64,000 nt of DNA from DSPP01 sp964607165 (GCA_964607165.1 CAZSIT010000003.1:1-64000); one strand, 5' to 3'; shown: positions 1 to 8,614, numbered from the stretch's first letter. Translations and numbers: made by a program. The notes: generated by a model not told the origin, from the sequence alone.

Positions 1-128
1 ATGAACTTGGTCCAAAAGCAAAGCCGATTACCGGCCGCTTCCATAATTTACGTTCTTTTCAATCCGCAAGCAAGCCATCCATCTTGCGCAATTCGCACGG
101 GCGAACCGTCCTTGCCCAGAAATGGTAG

Positions 129-170
129 CCGCGACTTTACTTGTCCCGAGCGAAGTCGAGGGAGTCGCGG
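129..170. repeat. Palindromic repeat copy (family B) with flanking inverted repeat
   Basis: The core at 141-163 reads TTGTCCCGAGCGAAGTCGAG plus GGA and matches other copies in this window (2737-2762, 11192-11217, 27775-27802, 28244-28331). It is flanked by CCGCGACT (129-136) and AGTCGCGG (163-170), an inverted pair that would close a longer hairpin. It lies just upstream of the M15 peptidase remnant. Nothing else is recognisable in 1-186. Confidence 0.6.
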
Positions 171-186
171 AAAACAGGAAACCCAA

Positions 187-596
187 ATGCAATTTAAACA
201 AGAACATCTGAAAGAAGAATTCTTCCATCTCGAAGCCACCGACCCGCGCCTGCGCGCCATCCTCTTTGAACTGGATTTTTTCTTTCAACAAAAATTCGGC
301 CGGGGACTTTTGGTTACCTGCGTCTGGCGCACGGAGGAAGAACAACAGAAACTATATCCTGAATTTTTTGCCCGCGTCGGCCGCGCCCGCCCCAGCCCGC
401 ATTTGGACCGCCCATCACGCGCGGTCGATTTGCGCTCCAAAGATTTGCAACCGGAAGAAATCGAAGCGCTGCGAAACTATTTTCAAACCTGGTGGGGCGA
501 TTTACCAATGTCGCTTTTTTGGTCAATGATAGAGGCAATGCTTTTCCGCATATTCATATTCAGGTTGGCAAAAAAAACTATTCCCTCTCCTTGTAG
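187..596 (+). pseudogene. M15-family (D-Ala-D-Ala carboxypeptidase/endolysin-like) peptidase, frameshifted
   Basis: The reading frame starting at ATG 187 (AGGAAA upstream) encodes a small M15-type zinc peptidase. It contains VTCVWRTEEEQ, then SPHLDRPSRAVDLRS, which holds the first two zinc ligands (His, Asp). The last zinc ligand, expected in a (P)HxHIQV motif, is not in this frame but appears one frame away as NDRGNAFPHIHIQVGKK, ending at TAG 594-596. Restoring one G in the G-run at about 494-497 joins both halves into a protein of about 136 residues. The break is either an assembly error in a homopolymer or a real frameshift. M15 enzymes cut peptidoglycan peptides; this short form resembles phage endolysin domains, but no other phage genes are nearby. 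Read without correction, the frame runs on to 618 with a meaningless tail. Confidence 0.7.
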
Positions 597-614
597 GAGA
601 GGGTCAGGGAGAGG

Positions 615-643
615 TTAAAAAAAAGCGGGCGTTGCGCCCGCTT
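615..643 (-). terminator. Strong intrinsic terminator (minus strand)
   Basis: On the minus strand GCGGGCG (641-635 read in reverse), a 3-nt loop and CGCCCGC form a perfect 7-bp GC-rich stem followed by at least eight T. It terminates a minus-strand transcript coming from the right, although no gene ends here. That is the main argument for a small RNA at 649-730. Confidence 0.8.
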
Positions 644-648
644 CAAAG

Positions 649-730
649 CATTGGGGAGTGGTGGAGGGGGGATGCCCGACTCTAACGTCAGGTGGCTGGG
701 GTACAAGACCAGCGCGGCACCACTCACCCA
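649..730 (-). ncRNA. Candidate structured small RNA
   Basis: No credible ORF lies here, but the minus strand can fold into a closed three-way arrangement. Bases 656-663 pair perfectly over 8 bp with 718-725 (GAGTGGTG/CACCACTC). Inside, 695-699 pairs with 709-713 (GCTGG/CCAGC) and 677-680 pairs with 687-690. A strong terminator follows immediately at 615-643. The 5' end is uncertain and could extend towards 830. I could not match it to tmRNA, SRP RNA, RNase P RNA, 6S RNA or a riboswitch. It could be a sRNA, or the leader or 3' end of a lost gene. Confidence 0.4.
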
Positions 731-1187
731 AACTTATCAAAACCCCAAATAGCAGATTGGAAAACAAGCAACTACTATGCCGCCAATAGACGGACTGTAA
801 GTTTACGAAAGAAAATGACTTAAAGCAAATCAAAAATTAAAAAATTTGACTTTTGTATGACACCTTAACAGAAAAGCAAATAAGAGATTACGGAAAATTT
901 TTGGATAATTCTGTTCAAGTTCACAATTTTTTTTGCTCCCCCAAATAGACCGGCAAACAAAAACTATATATCAAAAATTGCTGCAAAGCGTTTCATACTT
1001 GGTGTTGCATTTTGCAAGAGATTGTTTTGAATAGAAAAAAGCTGAAGGTTTAAAGGACATCGGCAGGAATTTGTAATATATTATAATGCAATAGCTTACA
1101 GCATCTTATTTACGATTTGGTTTAAGTGGGCAGGATATGTTTTTTTCGTTTAAGTGATAGTGAGGCGATAGGAGGGTTAATTCTTGC
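731..1187. other. AT-rich intergenic region, no gene seen
   Basis: About 450 bases between the RNA candidate and the first dockerin-like gene, markedly more AT-rich than the flanks. No ORF with a plausible start and codon use was found. It probably holds the promoter of the minus-strand small RNA, but no convincing -35/-10 pair could be fixed. Confidence 0.5.
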
Positions 1188-1979
1188 TCAACAAGGAAAG
1201 GGAACGCCGAGAAAGACGGCGTTCATTTCAATGATTGCATCTGCTGTGGTGGGTATGCCATCGCAATTTAGGTCGCAGGCGGTTTCACCGGCGGGTGGAG
1301 GAATATTCAGATAAATGTAGTTTAAAATCAAAACCACATCGGCCGGAGTTAGAAAAAAGTCTTTATTGAGATCCCCCTTTATGTCCCCCCCGACGTTTAT
1401 CATGCCTTTGACAAAATTGACGTAAATCGCCGTGCCGAAGATATCGACAAAGCTTACCGTGTTGGCCAGAACCTTGCCCGAGTCAACTTGAAACAGGCCG
1501 AGGCCTGTCACCGAGTCGAACTTGATATCGATTACCGGCACGCGGGTGAAATTGGGCGGCACCCGGTCGTCGGCTTGAAGAGGATTTTCCTGATTCCCAG
1601 CCCACAAAAATGTGTCCGGCGGCGTGCTGTGATAATTGTTTACATTCGAGAATCGAGCCGGCAAACGTTGCCCGCCACCCGGACCCGGGGGATAAATAAA
1701 GTCGGCGATTACAACAGCGGCACGATTGGAACCGCAGTTGGCTGGGCGCGAAAGAACGGCGTAAGCATCTCCGCTGATGCGGTTTGTTTCCAAAGGCAGG
1801 ACGATAACGGCTAAAGAATCTTTGTTAGTAATCCAAACCCGAATTTTCAAGCTGGCTGAGGCGCAAGGGCCGGATTGGGGAGCGGCGGTTTTGGATTCGA
1901 TGATGACGGAATCGCGGGGGTCGGGGGTCTGGGAAAAGGCAGTAGTGGCCAAAAGCAAAACGGCCAGAATGGTTTTCAT
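1188..1979 (-). CDS. Secreted protein with C-terminal double dockerin-like module
   Basis: 263 residues from ATG 1979 (AGAAG upstream); an in-frame upstream extension is rejected because the chosen start begins a clean signal peptide (MKTILAVLLLATTAFSQ). The middle (about 25-195) looks like a beta-sandwich, cohesin-like domain with the conserved IKFDSVTGLGLF stretch. The tail has two calcium-loop-like repeats, GDLNKDFFLTPADVVLILN and CDLNCDGIPTTADAI, and ends VFLGVPFPC, with Cys as the last residue. It is a close paralogue of the gene at 1997-2812, 17 bases upstream in transcription, so the two form an operon born by tandem duplication. Likely exported and calcium-binding; function unknown. 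Confidence 0.8.
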   Translation of the reverse strand: MKTILAVLLLATTAFSQTPDPRDSVIIESKTAAPQSGPCASASLKIRVWITNKDSLAVIVLPLETNRISGDAYAVLSRPANCGSNRAAVVIADFIYPPGPGGGQRLPARFSNVNNYHSTPPDTFLWAGNQENPLQADDRVPPNFTRVPVIDIKFDSVTGLGLFQVDSGKVLANTVSFVDIFGTAIYVNFVKGMINVGGDIKGDLNKDFFLTPADVVLILNYIYLNIPPPAGETACDLNCDGIPTTADAIIEMNAVFLGVPFPC

Positions 1980-1996
1980 AAATACTTCTGTCGGTT

Positions 1997-2812
1997 TCAA
2001 CAGGGATACGGCGTTCCCAAAAAAACGGCGTTCAGAATTGCAACGACGTCGGCTGAACTGCCCACCCCGTCGCAGTTGACGTCGCACACTTCGCTGCCGA
2101 CGGGAGGCGCAATCCCCAAATAAACGCAGTTTAGCAGCAGAACGATGTCGGCCGGGTGATCATCTCCATCCAGGTCCAAGTCCCCTTTGAATATCACGTT
2201 GACGACCCCTTTGGCAAAGTTGGCTTTGACTGTATTGCCCTGCAAATCTACAAACTCCACTCGGTTCAACGTCAGAATTTTGGTCGTATCCAACTCGAAC
2301 TGCCCCATACCGCTCACGCTGTCGAATTTGATTTCCCCCAAAAGTGCGCGGGTGAGATTGGGTGGAACTTTGCTGTCGTCACTCATGGGGTCGTAAACGA
2401 AGCCCCAGCCGATGGAGTCGGGAGAATTGCTGTGGTATTGGATACCGCTGACTATGCGGCTGGGGAGCCGCGCTCCGCCGCCAGGCCCCGGCGGGTATAG
2501 AAAATCGAAGGTGTGAGACACCAGGGTGCGGTTCGCACAGGAGAAGGGACGGGATAGCGTGGCGTAGCCCGCTCCGGACGTGGTGGTGGTTCTAATGGCC
2601 ATGGTTATGGCGGCCAGCGAATCCTTGTTGGTAATCCAAACCTTTATCCGGAACCAGCTCGACCCGCAGGCGCCATTGCCCCGGGCGATATACTGGGATT
2701 CGATAATAATCGAATCGCGGGGGTCGGGGGTTTGGGCTCCCTCGACTGCGCTCGGGACAAGCAAGGCAACAGAAGCCCCCAAGAGAATCAGGCCAGCAAG
2801 GAGAGTTTTCAT
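1997..2812 (-). CDS. Secreted protein with C-terminal double dockerin-like module (paralogue)
   Basis: 271 residues from ATG 2812. The signal peptide (MKTLLAGLILLGASVALL) is followed by PSAVEG, which is encoded by an inserted family-B palindromic repeat (2737-2762); the paralogue lacks it. The body shares TPDPRDS, YPPGPGGG and IKFDSVSGMGQF with the neighbour. Two dockerin-like loops follow (GDLDLDGDDHPADIVLLLN and CDVNCDGVGSSADVV) and the protein ends FLGTPYPC, Cys last. A good sigma70-type promoter lies at 2835-2863. Domain architecture is clear; the role is not. It may be an extracellular structural or adhesive protein. Confidence 0.8.
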   Translation of the reverse strand: MKTLLAGLILLGASVALLVPSAVEGAQTPDPRDSIIIESQYIARGNGACGSSWFRIKVWITNKDSLAAITMAIRTTTTSGAGYATLSRPFSCANRTLVSHTFDFLYPPGPGGGARLPSRIVSGIQYHSNSPDSIGWGFVYDPMSDDSKVPPNLTRALLGEIKFDSVSGMGQFELDTTKILTLNRVEFVDLQGNTVKANFAKGVVNVIFKGDLDLDGDDHPADIVLLLNCVYLGIAPPVGSEVCDVNCDGVGSSADVVAILNAVFLGTPYPC

Positions 2813-2834
2813 ATTCAGCTTACCTTTCCGATTA

Positions 2835-2863
2835 AAGGTAGGATGGAGGTGAGATTTTGTCAA
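2835..2863 (-). promoter_or_regulatory. Sigma70-type promoter for the dockerin-like gene pair
   Basis: On the minus strand TTGACA (2863-2858), 17-nt spacer, TACCTT (2840-2835). The predicted start is about 20 nt upstream of ATG 2812. Confidence 0.6.
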
Positions 2864-2884
2864 GGACTTTGGGGATTTTTTTTT

Positions 2885-3042
2885 AAGGTTAGGGAGTAGA
2901 ACTCCCTCACAACCTTGGGCCCCTCTCCACGGGGTGGAGAGGGATGGGCGAACACGAGGTTCGCCCCTACGGTTTTGTTTCTGGGTAGGGGCGGTTCGTA
3001 AACCGCCCTTACAAGGGCAACCACGGAGGGTTGCCCCTACGG
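2885..3042. repeat. Cluster of intergenic palindromes (families A and C)
   Basis: Four hairpin-forming units sit side by side between divergent genes. 2890-2914 is a family C unit (GGGAGTAGAACTCCCTCACAAC). 2946-2971 has GGGCGAAC/GTTCGCCC followed by CTACGG. 2985-3012 has TAGGGGCGGTT/AACCGCCCTTAC. 3013-3042 has GGGCAACC/GGTTGCCCCTACGG. The shared GCCCCTACG end is seen again at 8469-8640, 11155-11235, 39937-39987 and 40870-40897. Confidence 0.75.
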
Positions 3043-3103
3043 AAAATCGCAGGGGGGATTTTTGAGCGGGAGAAGGGCAAATCGTTATTTCCTGGCATTG
3101 TGC

Positions 3104-3132
3104 TTGACGGTTCCTTTCTGGCTGTTTATACT
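3104..3132 (+). promoter_or_regulatory. Near-consensus sigma70 promoter
   Basis: TTGACG (3104-3109), exactly 17 nt, TATACT (3127-3132), giving a start near 3139 and a 20-nt leader to the SD at 3149. Both hexamers and the spacing are identical to the promoter at 11472-11500 of another surface-protein gene. Confidence 0.75.
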
Positions 3133-3158
3133 TCCGGCGTAAACCGTTGGAGGTGATT

Positions 3159-4151
3159 ATGGACAGAGTTTTAAAAACAAGAAAAGGGTTCAAAGGAGCG
3201 CTTTCAGCATTGGGGGCGTTTGTGGTTTTATTGGGAGTATCTTTTCCGGCTTTTGCCGAGCCGGGAAGAGTGAGTTTGCAGGCGGAAAAGAGGAGCATTG
3301 AGCTTAAAACCTCGCTGGCGGCTTCGCTGGATACGGCAGGAACGATTGATTTTGGGTATTTGGTGGAGGGGATGTTTTTGGATTTGGGGAACCCCAATCC
3401 GGTCTGGGCGCCGTTCGTTTTCAGTTTGCAAAACTTGCCGGGAACGACGGTGACGCCGATGTCGGGGATGGTGCCGCCCTTTGGAGTTAAAACGGTTGTC
3501 ATTTTTACCGACCGCTCGAACGTCCCGGCGGGAGAATATTCGGGCACCATTTACCTGACCGTGTTTTCGAGCGAAACTCTGGTTATTCCAATGCATTATT
3601 TTGTGGCGGATACGATTTTGTGCACCACTTTTACGCCGCCGCAGGATTCGGTTCTGGCGGAAAGTTCGAGCGTGCATTTTGGTCAGAATATCTTCTTTAC
3701 CTTGTGGACGAAAAATTCGGCGGCGGTAACCTGGAAGGTGAACAACAGTTCGAACGCACGCATCAGCCGGAACTTTGCGGCCAGCTTGACTTTCAAAGGA
3801 GTTTGGAGTTGGGATCCTGCGGACGATGTAGTCATTCCTGCGGGAAGCCCGACCGTGACGTCGGTTTCCAGCCTCACACCGACGGGGAATCCGGTGACGG
3901 ATGATTATTTCTCCGTCACGTATATGACCACGGGTGGATTGCCGGCGACCACGCGGGGAGATTTGAACGGGGATGGGTTCCTCACGGCGGCGGACGTCGT
4001 TCTGGAAGAGAATTTAGTTTTTTTGGGGATGATGCCGCCGGCACAGCCCTCGCAGGGAGACGTAAACTGCGACAACGGGTTGACGCCTGCTGACGTGGTA
4101 ATGCTTTTGAATAAAACATTTCTTAATTCAGGAAATCTCTGCGCCCCTTAA
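3159..4151 (+). CDS. Secreted protein with C-terminal double dockerin-like module
   Basis: 330 residues. ATG 3159 is chosen over the in-frame ATG 3147 because GGAGG (3149-3153) sits 5 nt before it. A long signal peptide ends near FPAFAEPG. Residues about 30-250 form unrecognised beta-rich domains, including FGVKTVVIFTDRSNVPAGEY, which reads like an Ig/BACON-type domain. The C-terminus holds RGDLNGDGFLTAADVV and GDVNCDNGLTPADVVMLLN and ends NLCAP, with Cys two residues from the end. It is divergent from the gene pair at 1188-2812. Likely exported; specific role unknown. Confidence 0.8.
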   Translation: MDRVLKTRKGFKGALSALGAFVVLLGVSFPAFAEPGRVSLQAEKRSIELKTSLAASLDTAGTIDFGYLVEGMFLDLGNPNPVWAPFVFSLQNLPGTTVTPMSGMVPPFGVKTVVIFTDRSNVPAGEYSGTIYLTVFSSETLVIPMHYFVADTILCTTFTPPQDSVLAESSSVHFGQNIFFTLWTKNSAAVTWKVNNSSNARISRNFAASLTFKGVWSWDPADDVVIPAGSPTVTSVSSLTPTGNPVTDDYFSVTYMTTGGLPATTRGDLNGDGFLTAADVVLEENLVFLGMMPPAQPSQGDVNCDNGLTPADVVMLLNKTFLNSGNLCAP

Positions 4152-4281
4152 ACACTTCTTTAACATGGGAGAGTTTGTAATTTTCCCGGCGTTAACCCCT
4201 CCTTTAATTTCTCCCCTGCAAGGGGAGGGGAAAAAGACAGGGATCAGTGATTGGGAATTAGGGATTAGTTAAAGACAAATC

Positions 4282-5946
4282 GTGAGATACTTCTCGGTTT
4301 TTGTTTTCCTTTGCATTTTTGGCGTCAGTTCTGTTTTTGCACAGTCGGCGGAATTAGTTTTCCGGAATGGGAAGGTTGTAACCATCGATTCCACGCTTCC
4401 GGAAGCGGAGGCGGTGGCGGTGGCTGGCAACAAAATTGTTTTTGTCGGGTCGAATGCGGATGTGCAGAAATGGATGGGGGAAAAGACTCAAGTCGTAGAT
4501 TTGGCCGGCAGGTTAATGCTGCCGGGATTTAACGATGCGCATTGTCATTTGGTAAACGGCGGTTTTTTGAACTTGCGGGTAAATCTCGTCGGGGTAAAAA
4601 CCGCCAAAGAGATTCAAGCGAAAGTCAGGACAGCCGTTCAGAACGCCCCCAAAGGCGCTTGGGTGCAGGGAAGAGGATGGGATCAGACGCTCTTTAACAA
4701 AGGAGAGTGGCCGACCAAAAAATTGCTCGATGAAGTGGCGCCCAATACGCCGGTTTATCTGCGGCGGGTGGATGGACATTCCGGCTGGGTGAATTCGGCG
4801 GCTTTAAAATTGGCGGGAATCACGAAAAAAACTCCCAATCCGGAAGCGGGGGAAATCGTCCGCGATGCAGCGGGTGAACCGACCGGCATTCTCAAAGAGA
4901 CGGCCAACTATCTGGTCACAAAAGTTATTCCCGACCCTTCTCCCGCGGAGTTACGGCAGGCAATTGAAAAAGGGCTGGAAGAAGCAAAAAAGGTGGGGGT
5001 AACGACGCTTCAAGAGTTTTCTTCAACCGAGGCAATTAAAATTTACAACGATTTGCTAAAAGAAGGAAAGTTGGCGGCCAGGATTTCAGCCTGGGTTTCG
5101 CTGGATTTGGCCAAGGAGCCGGCCAAGCTTTCCGGCATTTCGCAAATGTTTCCGGCGAATTCCTCCATACTGAAGTTGGGAATTTTGAAAGATTTCATCG
5201 ACGGGTCGATGGGGTCGCGGACGGCTTACTTTTTTGAGCCGTATTCGGACGATTCGGGAAATGTGGGAATTCCGCAACATTCCGAGGAAGAATTGAATGA
5301 GTTGGTGCGTGTGGCGGATTCGGCGGGGTTTCAAATCGGTATTCACGCCATTGGAGATAAAGGGAATTTTATGGTTTTACAGGCGTATGCCAACGCTCTT
5401 TTGCAGAACCAACCGCATCCAAGGCGGCATCGGGTAGAGCATGCGCAGCTGGTGCGGCTGGAAGATATTTCACTTTTTAAGGAAACGGGAACGATTGCCT
5501 CGATGCAGCCGACGCATTGCACTTCGGATATGCGCTGGGTGGAGGCGCGGGCTGGAAAGGAACGGAGCAAAGGGGCGTATGCCTGGCGGTCGTTTCTCAA
5601 TGCCGGTGTGCCATTGGCCTTTGGCACCGATTGGGCGGTGGAGCCGCTAAATCCGATGGGAGGTTTGTATGCGGCCGTCACTCGTCAGGATTTGGAGACG
5701 GGAGAGCCGGAGGGAGGATGGTTTCCGGAACAACGGCTGACGATGGAGGAAGCTGTTCGGGCCTATACGCTTGGTTCGGCTTATGCCGATTTTAGGGAGA
5801 AAGAGTTGGGTTCGATAATGGTTGGAAAGTTGGCGGATTTGGTGGTTTTGGATAAGGATATTTTCATGATTCCTCCTCGAGAAATTCTTTCGACTTCGGT
5901 TGTTATGACGGTGGTTGATGGAAAAATCGTTTACCGGAAGGAATAG
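4282..5946 (+). CDS. Exported amidohydrolase (YtcJ-like, metal-dependent)
   Basis: 554 residues from GTG 4282; the start gives a clear signal peptide (about 1-20, cleaved near FAQ). Amidohydrolase superfamily features: the DAHCH metal motif (His87, His89), GIHAIGDKGN, RVEHAQ and the FGTDWAVEPLNP aspartate, with flanking beta-sandwich strands at both ends (VFRNGKVVTID and VVDGKIVYRKE). The whole chain matches the YtcJ/amidohydrolase-3 family in length and motif order. Members hydrolyse amide or related C-N bonds in cyclic or acylated substrates; the substrate here cannot be told. The signal peptide suggests periplasmic action. No neighbour suggests a pathway. Confidence 0.85.
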   Translation: MRYFSVFVFLCIFGVSSVFAQSAELVFRNGKVVTIDSTLPEAEAVAVAGNKIVFVGSNADVQKWMGEKTQVVDLAGRLMLPGFNDAHCHLVNGGFLNLRVNLVGVKTAKEIQAKVRTAVQNAPKGAWVQGRGWDQTLFNKGEWPTKKLLDEVAPNTPVYLRRVDGHSGWVNSAALKLAGITKKTPNPEAGEIVRDAAGEPTGILKETANYLVTKVIPDPSPAELRQAIEKGLEEAKKVGVTTLQEFSSTEAIKIYNDLLKEGKLAARISAWVSLDLAKEPAKLSGISQMFPANSSILKLGILKDFIDGSMGSRTAYFFEPYSDDSGNVGIPQHSEEELNELVRVADSAGFQIGIHAIGDKGNFMVLQAYANALLQNQPHPRRHRVEHAQLVRLEDISLFKETGTIASMQPTHCTSDMRWVEARAGKERSKGAYAWRSFLNAGVPLAFGTDWAVEPLNPMGGLYAAVTRQDLETGEPEGGWFPEQRLTMEEAVRAYTLGSAYADFREKELGSIMVGKLADLVVLDKDIFMIPPREILSTSVVMTVVDGKIVYRKE

Positions 5947-5951
5947 TCGAT

Positions 5952-6040
5952 GGGTCGGGAGCGGAGCTCCTCGCAACTAATCGCTCCCTCACAACGCGGG
6001 TTCCCTCCAACGGGGGTCTCTCTCGCAACCGCGTGAAAAT
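5952..6040. repeat. Family C palindromes upstream of the methyltransferase gene
   Basis: GGGAGCGGAGCTCC followed by CGCAAC, then GCTCCCTCACAACG and further CAACG/CGCAACC units. They resemble copies at 2890-2914, 18861-18895 and 40006-40063. The rest of 6041-6194 is AT-rich; a small hairpin (AGCGA/TCGCT, 6158-6185) ends 10 nt before the next start. No riboswitch motif was seen. Confidence 0.5.
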
Positions 6041-6194
6041 CGCTTACTACAAGAAATAGTTTGGCGTAAAAGTTACCCAAGTAGTATCTTAATTCCGAAT
6101 GGAATGCGGCTTTTTGCAGAAAAAAAGAATTTTGGAAATGTTGGTTAGAACGGAAAAAGCGAGTTTTTCGGTTAAAATTTTCGCTATAGCATAA

Positions 6195-8063
6195 ATGGAA
6201 AGCGTCTTTCTTGAACAACTAAAAAAGGGCCCCATCTTGTGCGATGGGGCGATGGGAACGATGCTCTATGAAAAAGGGGTGTCGTTCGACCGCTGTTTTG
6301 ACGAATTGAACCTATCCTCGCCCGAAATTATTTCCGAAATTCATCGCGCTTACATCAAAGCCGGGGCGGAAGTTATCGAGACCAATACCTTTGGTGCGAA
6401 CCGTTATCGGCTTTCTTCGTACGGCCTGGAAGGACAGGTTATCAAAATCAACCGGCAGGGAGCGCGAATGGCTCGCGATGCGCGGGAAATCGAAGGCAAA
6501 TCTGTTTTTGTGGCCGGTTCGATTGGGCCTTTGGGGAAGCCTTTGGCTCCCATCGGAAAAATTACCGCCCAAGATGCCTTTGACGCTTTTCGGGAACAGG
6601 CGGAAGGGTTATTAGAGGGGGGGGTCGATCTTTTCATTGTAGAAACCCAAGGCGATTTGAAAGAGATTGAGCAGGCGATAATGGCCGTTCGCGCGCTTTC
6701 GAAGCTGCCCATTATCGCCCAGATGAGTTTTACCGAGGAGGGAAAAACAGTCACTGGCGCCAACCCGGCGGAGGTGGCGCGTTTGCTTTCGACCCTGCCG
6801 CTCGAAGTAATCGGGGCCAATTGCTCGGTGGGGCCGCAGGGAGTTTTGGCTGTGGTTTCGCAAATGGCGCACGAAACGAAAAAATATCTTTCAGCGCAAC
6901 CAAATGCGGGGCTGCCGCGGCTGGTTTCCGGGCGTTTCGTTTATTCCACGCCGCCGGAATATTTTGCTGAATATGCCCGTTACTTTCTGGCTGCCGGGGT
7001 TAAAATCATCGGCGGCTGCTGCGGGACGACGCCGGCGCATATTGCCCAAATGGCTAAGACTTTGGAAGATTACGCCGAAAAGAAATTGGCGCCGGAAGCG
7101 ATCGAAGTAGTTTCCGCGCCGCTTGAAGAGGAGAGAGAAGAAGTCTTTGCGGCAAGGCCGACCAATTTTGCCTCCAAGTTAGGGAAAAAATTCGTGATTT
7201 CGGTTGAGTTGGACCCGCCACGGGGAATTAACCCGGAGAAGCTTATTAAAGCGGCGGCGCGGATGAAAGAGGTGGGAGTGGATTGCGTCAACATCGGCGA
7301 TTCGCCGATGGCGCGGGTGCGGATGGGCTGCTTGGCGGTCGCGTATATGCTGCGCCAGCAGACCGGCATTGACGTGATTATCCACTTTACCACCCGCGAC
7401 CGAAATCTGATGGGAATTCAATCCGACCTGATGGGAGCGCATGCTTTGGGAATCCGCAACATTCTGGCGATTACCGGCGACCCGCCAACCGTAGGGGATT
7501 ATCCCCACTGCACCGGGGTTTTTGACATCGATTCCGTTGGTTTGATAAAAGTTTTGGCCAAATTGAATACCGGGGTGGACTGGAACGGCAACTCCATCGG
7601 CAGCCCGACGGAGTTTTTCATCGGCTGCGGGGTCAATCCGACGGCTGAAGATATGGATAGGGAAGTGGAGCGATTCCATCAAAAGTTAGACGCCGGGGCG
7701 CAGTTCGTTTTCACCCAGCCGCTCTATGACCGGGAGGTTCTGGAGGAGTTTTTGAACCGGGTGCGGGACGTGAAGATTCCGATTCTTTTGGGGATTTTGC
7801 CTTTGCAAAACTCGCGCCACGCCGAGTTTTTGCATAATGAAGTGCCGGGTATAACCATTCCGGATGCCGCCCGGAAGGCGATGCGGGAGGCTAAGGATAA
7901 AGGGCCGGAGGTGGGGATTGAAATGTCGCGGGTTTTTCTGGAAGAGGTCAAGGATTTGGTCTCCGGAACCTATTTGATGCCGTCGTTCGGGCGGTTTGAG
8001 CAGGTTTTGGAGGTGGTCAAAAACATTTTACCTAAAGAGGAGATTCTGGGAGTTAGGCGATGA
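6195..8063 (+). CDS. yitJ: Bifunctional homocysteine S-methyltransferase / methylenetetrahydrofolate reductase
   Basis: 622 residues. Residues 1-290 form the homocysteine methyltransferase domain (GAMGTMLYEKG, ETNTFGANR), with zinc ligands Cys210 (GANCSVGP) and Cys275-Cys276 (GGCCGTTPAH). Residues about 325-610 form the MTHFR domain (VISVELDPPRG, FFIGCGVNPTAED, FTQPLYD). It reduces 5,10-methylene-THF to 5-methyl-THF and transfers a methyl group to homocysteine, so both methionine-forming steps sit on one chain, as in B. subtilis YitJ. The methyl donor cannot be told from sequence. There is no good SD before ATG 6195. It overlaps the next gene by 4 bases (ATGA). Confidence 0.9.
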   Translation: MESVFLEQLKKGPILCDGAMGTMLYEKGVSFDRCFDELNLSSPEIISEIHRAYIKAGAEVIETNTFGANRYRLSSYGLEGQVIKINRQGARMARDAREIEGKSVFVAGSIGPLGKPLAPIGKITAQDAFDAFREQAEGLLEGGVDLFIVETQGDLKEIEQAIMAVRALSKLPIIAQMSFTEEGKTVTGANPAEVARLLSTLPLEVIGANCSVGPQGVLAVVSQMAHETKKYLSAQPNAGLPRLVSGRFVYSTPPEYFAEYARYFLAAGVKIIGGCCGTTPAHIAQMAKTLEDYAEKKLAPEAIEVVSAPLEEEREEVFAARPTNFASKLGKKFVISVELDPPRGINPEKLIKAAARMKEVGVDCVNIGDSPMARVRMGCLAVAYMLRQQTGIDVIIHFTTRDRNLMGIQSDLMGAHALGIRNILAITGDPPTVGDYPHCTGVFDIDSVGLIKVLAKLNTGVDWNGNSIGSPTEFFIGCGVNPTAEDMDREVERFHQKLDAGAQFVFTQPLYDREVLEEFLNRVRDVKIPILLGILPLQNSRHAEFLHNEVPGITIPDAARKAMREAKDKGPEVGIEMSRVFLEEVKDLVSGTYLMPSFGRFEQVLEVVKNILPKEEILGVRR

Positions 8064-8404
8064 AAAAAACCGCTCTGTATTTTGTTGCGCTATTTTTGTT
8101 TTTTGCCTGTGGAGCCAAAAAGGATGAAACCGAAGTGCAGAAGCTTTTCAGCCAGGGGCAAGCGGCGCTTACGGCGGGGAAGTATGATTCCGCTTTGATT
8201 GCGTATGACACCATCTTGAAGAAATTTCCCAAACATCCCAAGAATGACAAGGCTCTTTTTATGATGGGGTATATCGAGATGGAATTTTTGGGCAATAAGG
8301 CAAAAGGGGAGAAGTATTTGAACGATTTTATCGCCCGCTACCCCAAAAGCGACCTGGTCAAGGATGCAAAATTTTTGCTTTCGGAACAGGCGCCGAAGTT
8401 TTAG
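8060..8404 (+). CDS. Small lipoprotein with TPR-like repeats
   Basis: 114 residues; start ATG 8060 overlaps the upstream TGA. The N-terminus is a lipoprotein signal with lipobox LFFAC, so it should be anchored in a membrane through Cys18. The mature part has about two TPR-like helical hairpins (LFSQGQAALTAGKYDSALIA and KALFMMGYIEMEF...GEKYLNDFIARYP), in the style of BamD/YbgF proteins. Translational coupling to the methyltransferase gene looks like an accident of layout rather than a shared function. Confidence 0.75.
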   Translation: MKKTALYFVALFLFFACGAKKDETEVQKLFSQGQAALTAGKYDSALIAYDTILKKFPKHPKNDKALFMMGYIEMEFLGNKAKGEKYLNDFIARYPKSDLVKDAKFLLSEQAPKF

Positions 8405-8468
8405 GGTTTTTGACCTCGCCTTTGGTCGCCCTCCTAAGAGAAGAGGGAAATGGGCAAGATGTATTGTG

Positions 8469-8600
8469 CCCCTACATTTCCTCTGCGGGGAAAGGACGTA
8501 GGGGGAGTCTTTCAGGTTCACCCTTACAAATACGACCCCCTGACCCTTCGGTTTCGCTCAGGGTCTGTTCCCCTTTGCGTGGGGGACAGGCACAAAGTGC
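8469..8600. repeat. Palindromic repeats (families A and B) in the convergent spacer
   Basis: 8469-8504 is bounded by CCCCTAC and GTAGGGG with an inner TTTCC/GGAAA. 8541-8567 is a family-B copy (ACCCTTCGGTTTCGCTCAGG). 8588-8600 has GGCAC AAA GTGCC. There is no gene in 8405-8684. Confidence 0.6.
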
Positions 8601-8614
8601 CAGGGGGTTATATG

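Noticed and set aside
490..525. Programmed frameshift in the M15 gene
   Set aside because: No slippery heptamer followed by a pseudoknot was seen; a single-base error or mutation in a G-run is simpler.
615..833. 72-codon minus-strand ORF
   Set aside because: Runs through the terminator and RNA candidate, no SD, no domain; an RNA is the better explanation.
5947..6194. SAM or cobalamin riboswitch before the methionine-synthesis gene
   Set aside because: No conserved riboswitch core; the region holds repeat palindromes and AT-rich sequence.
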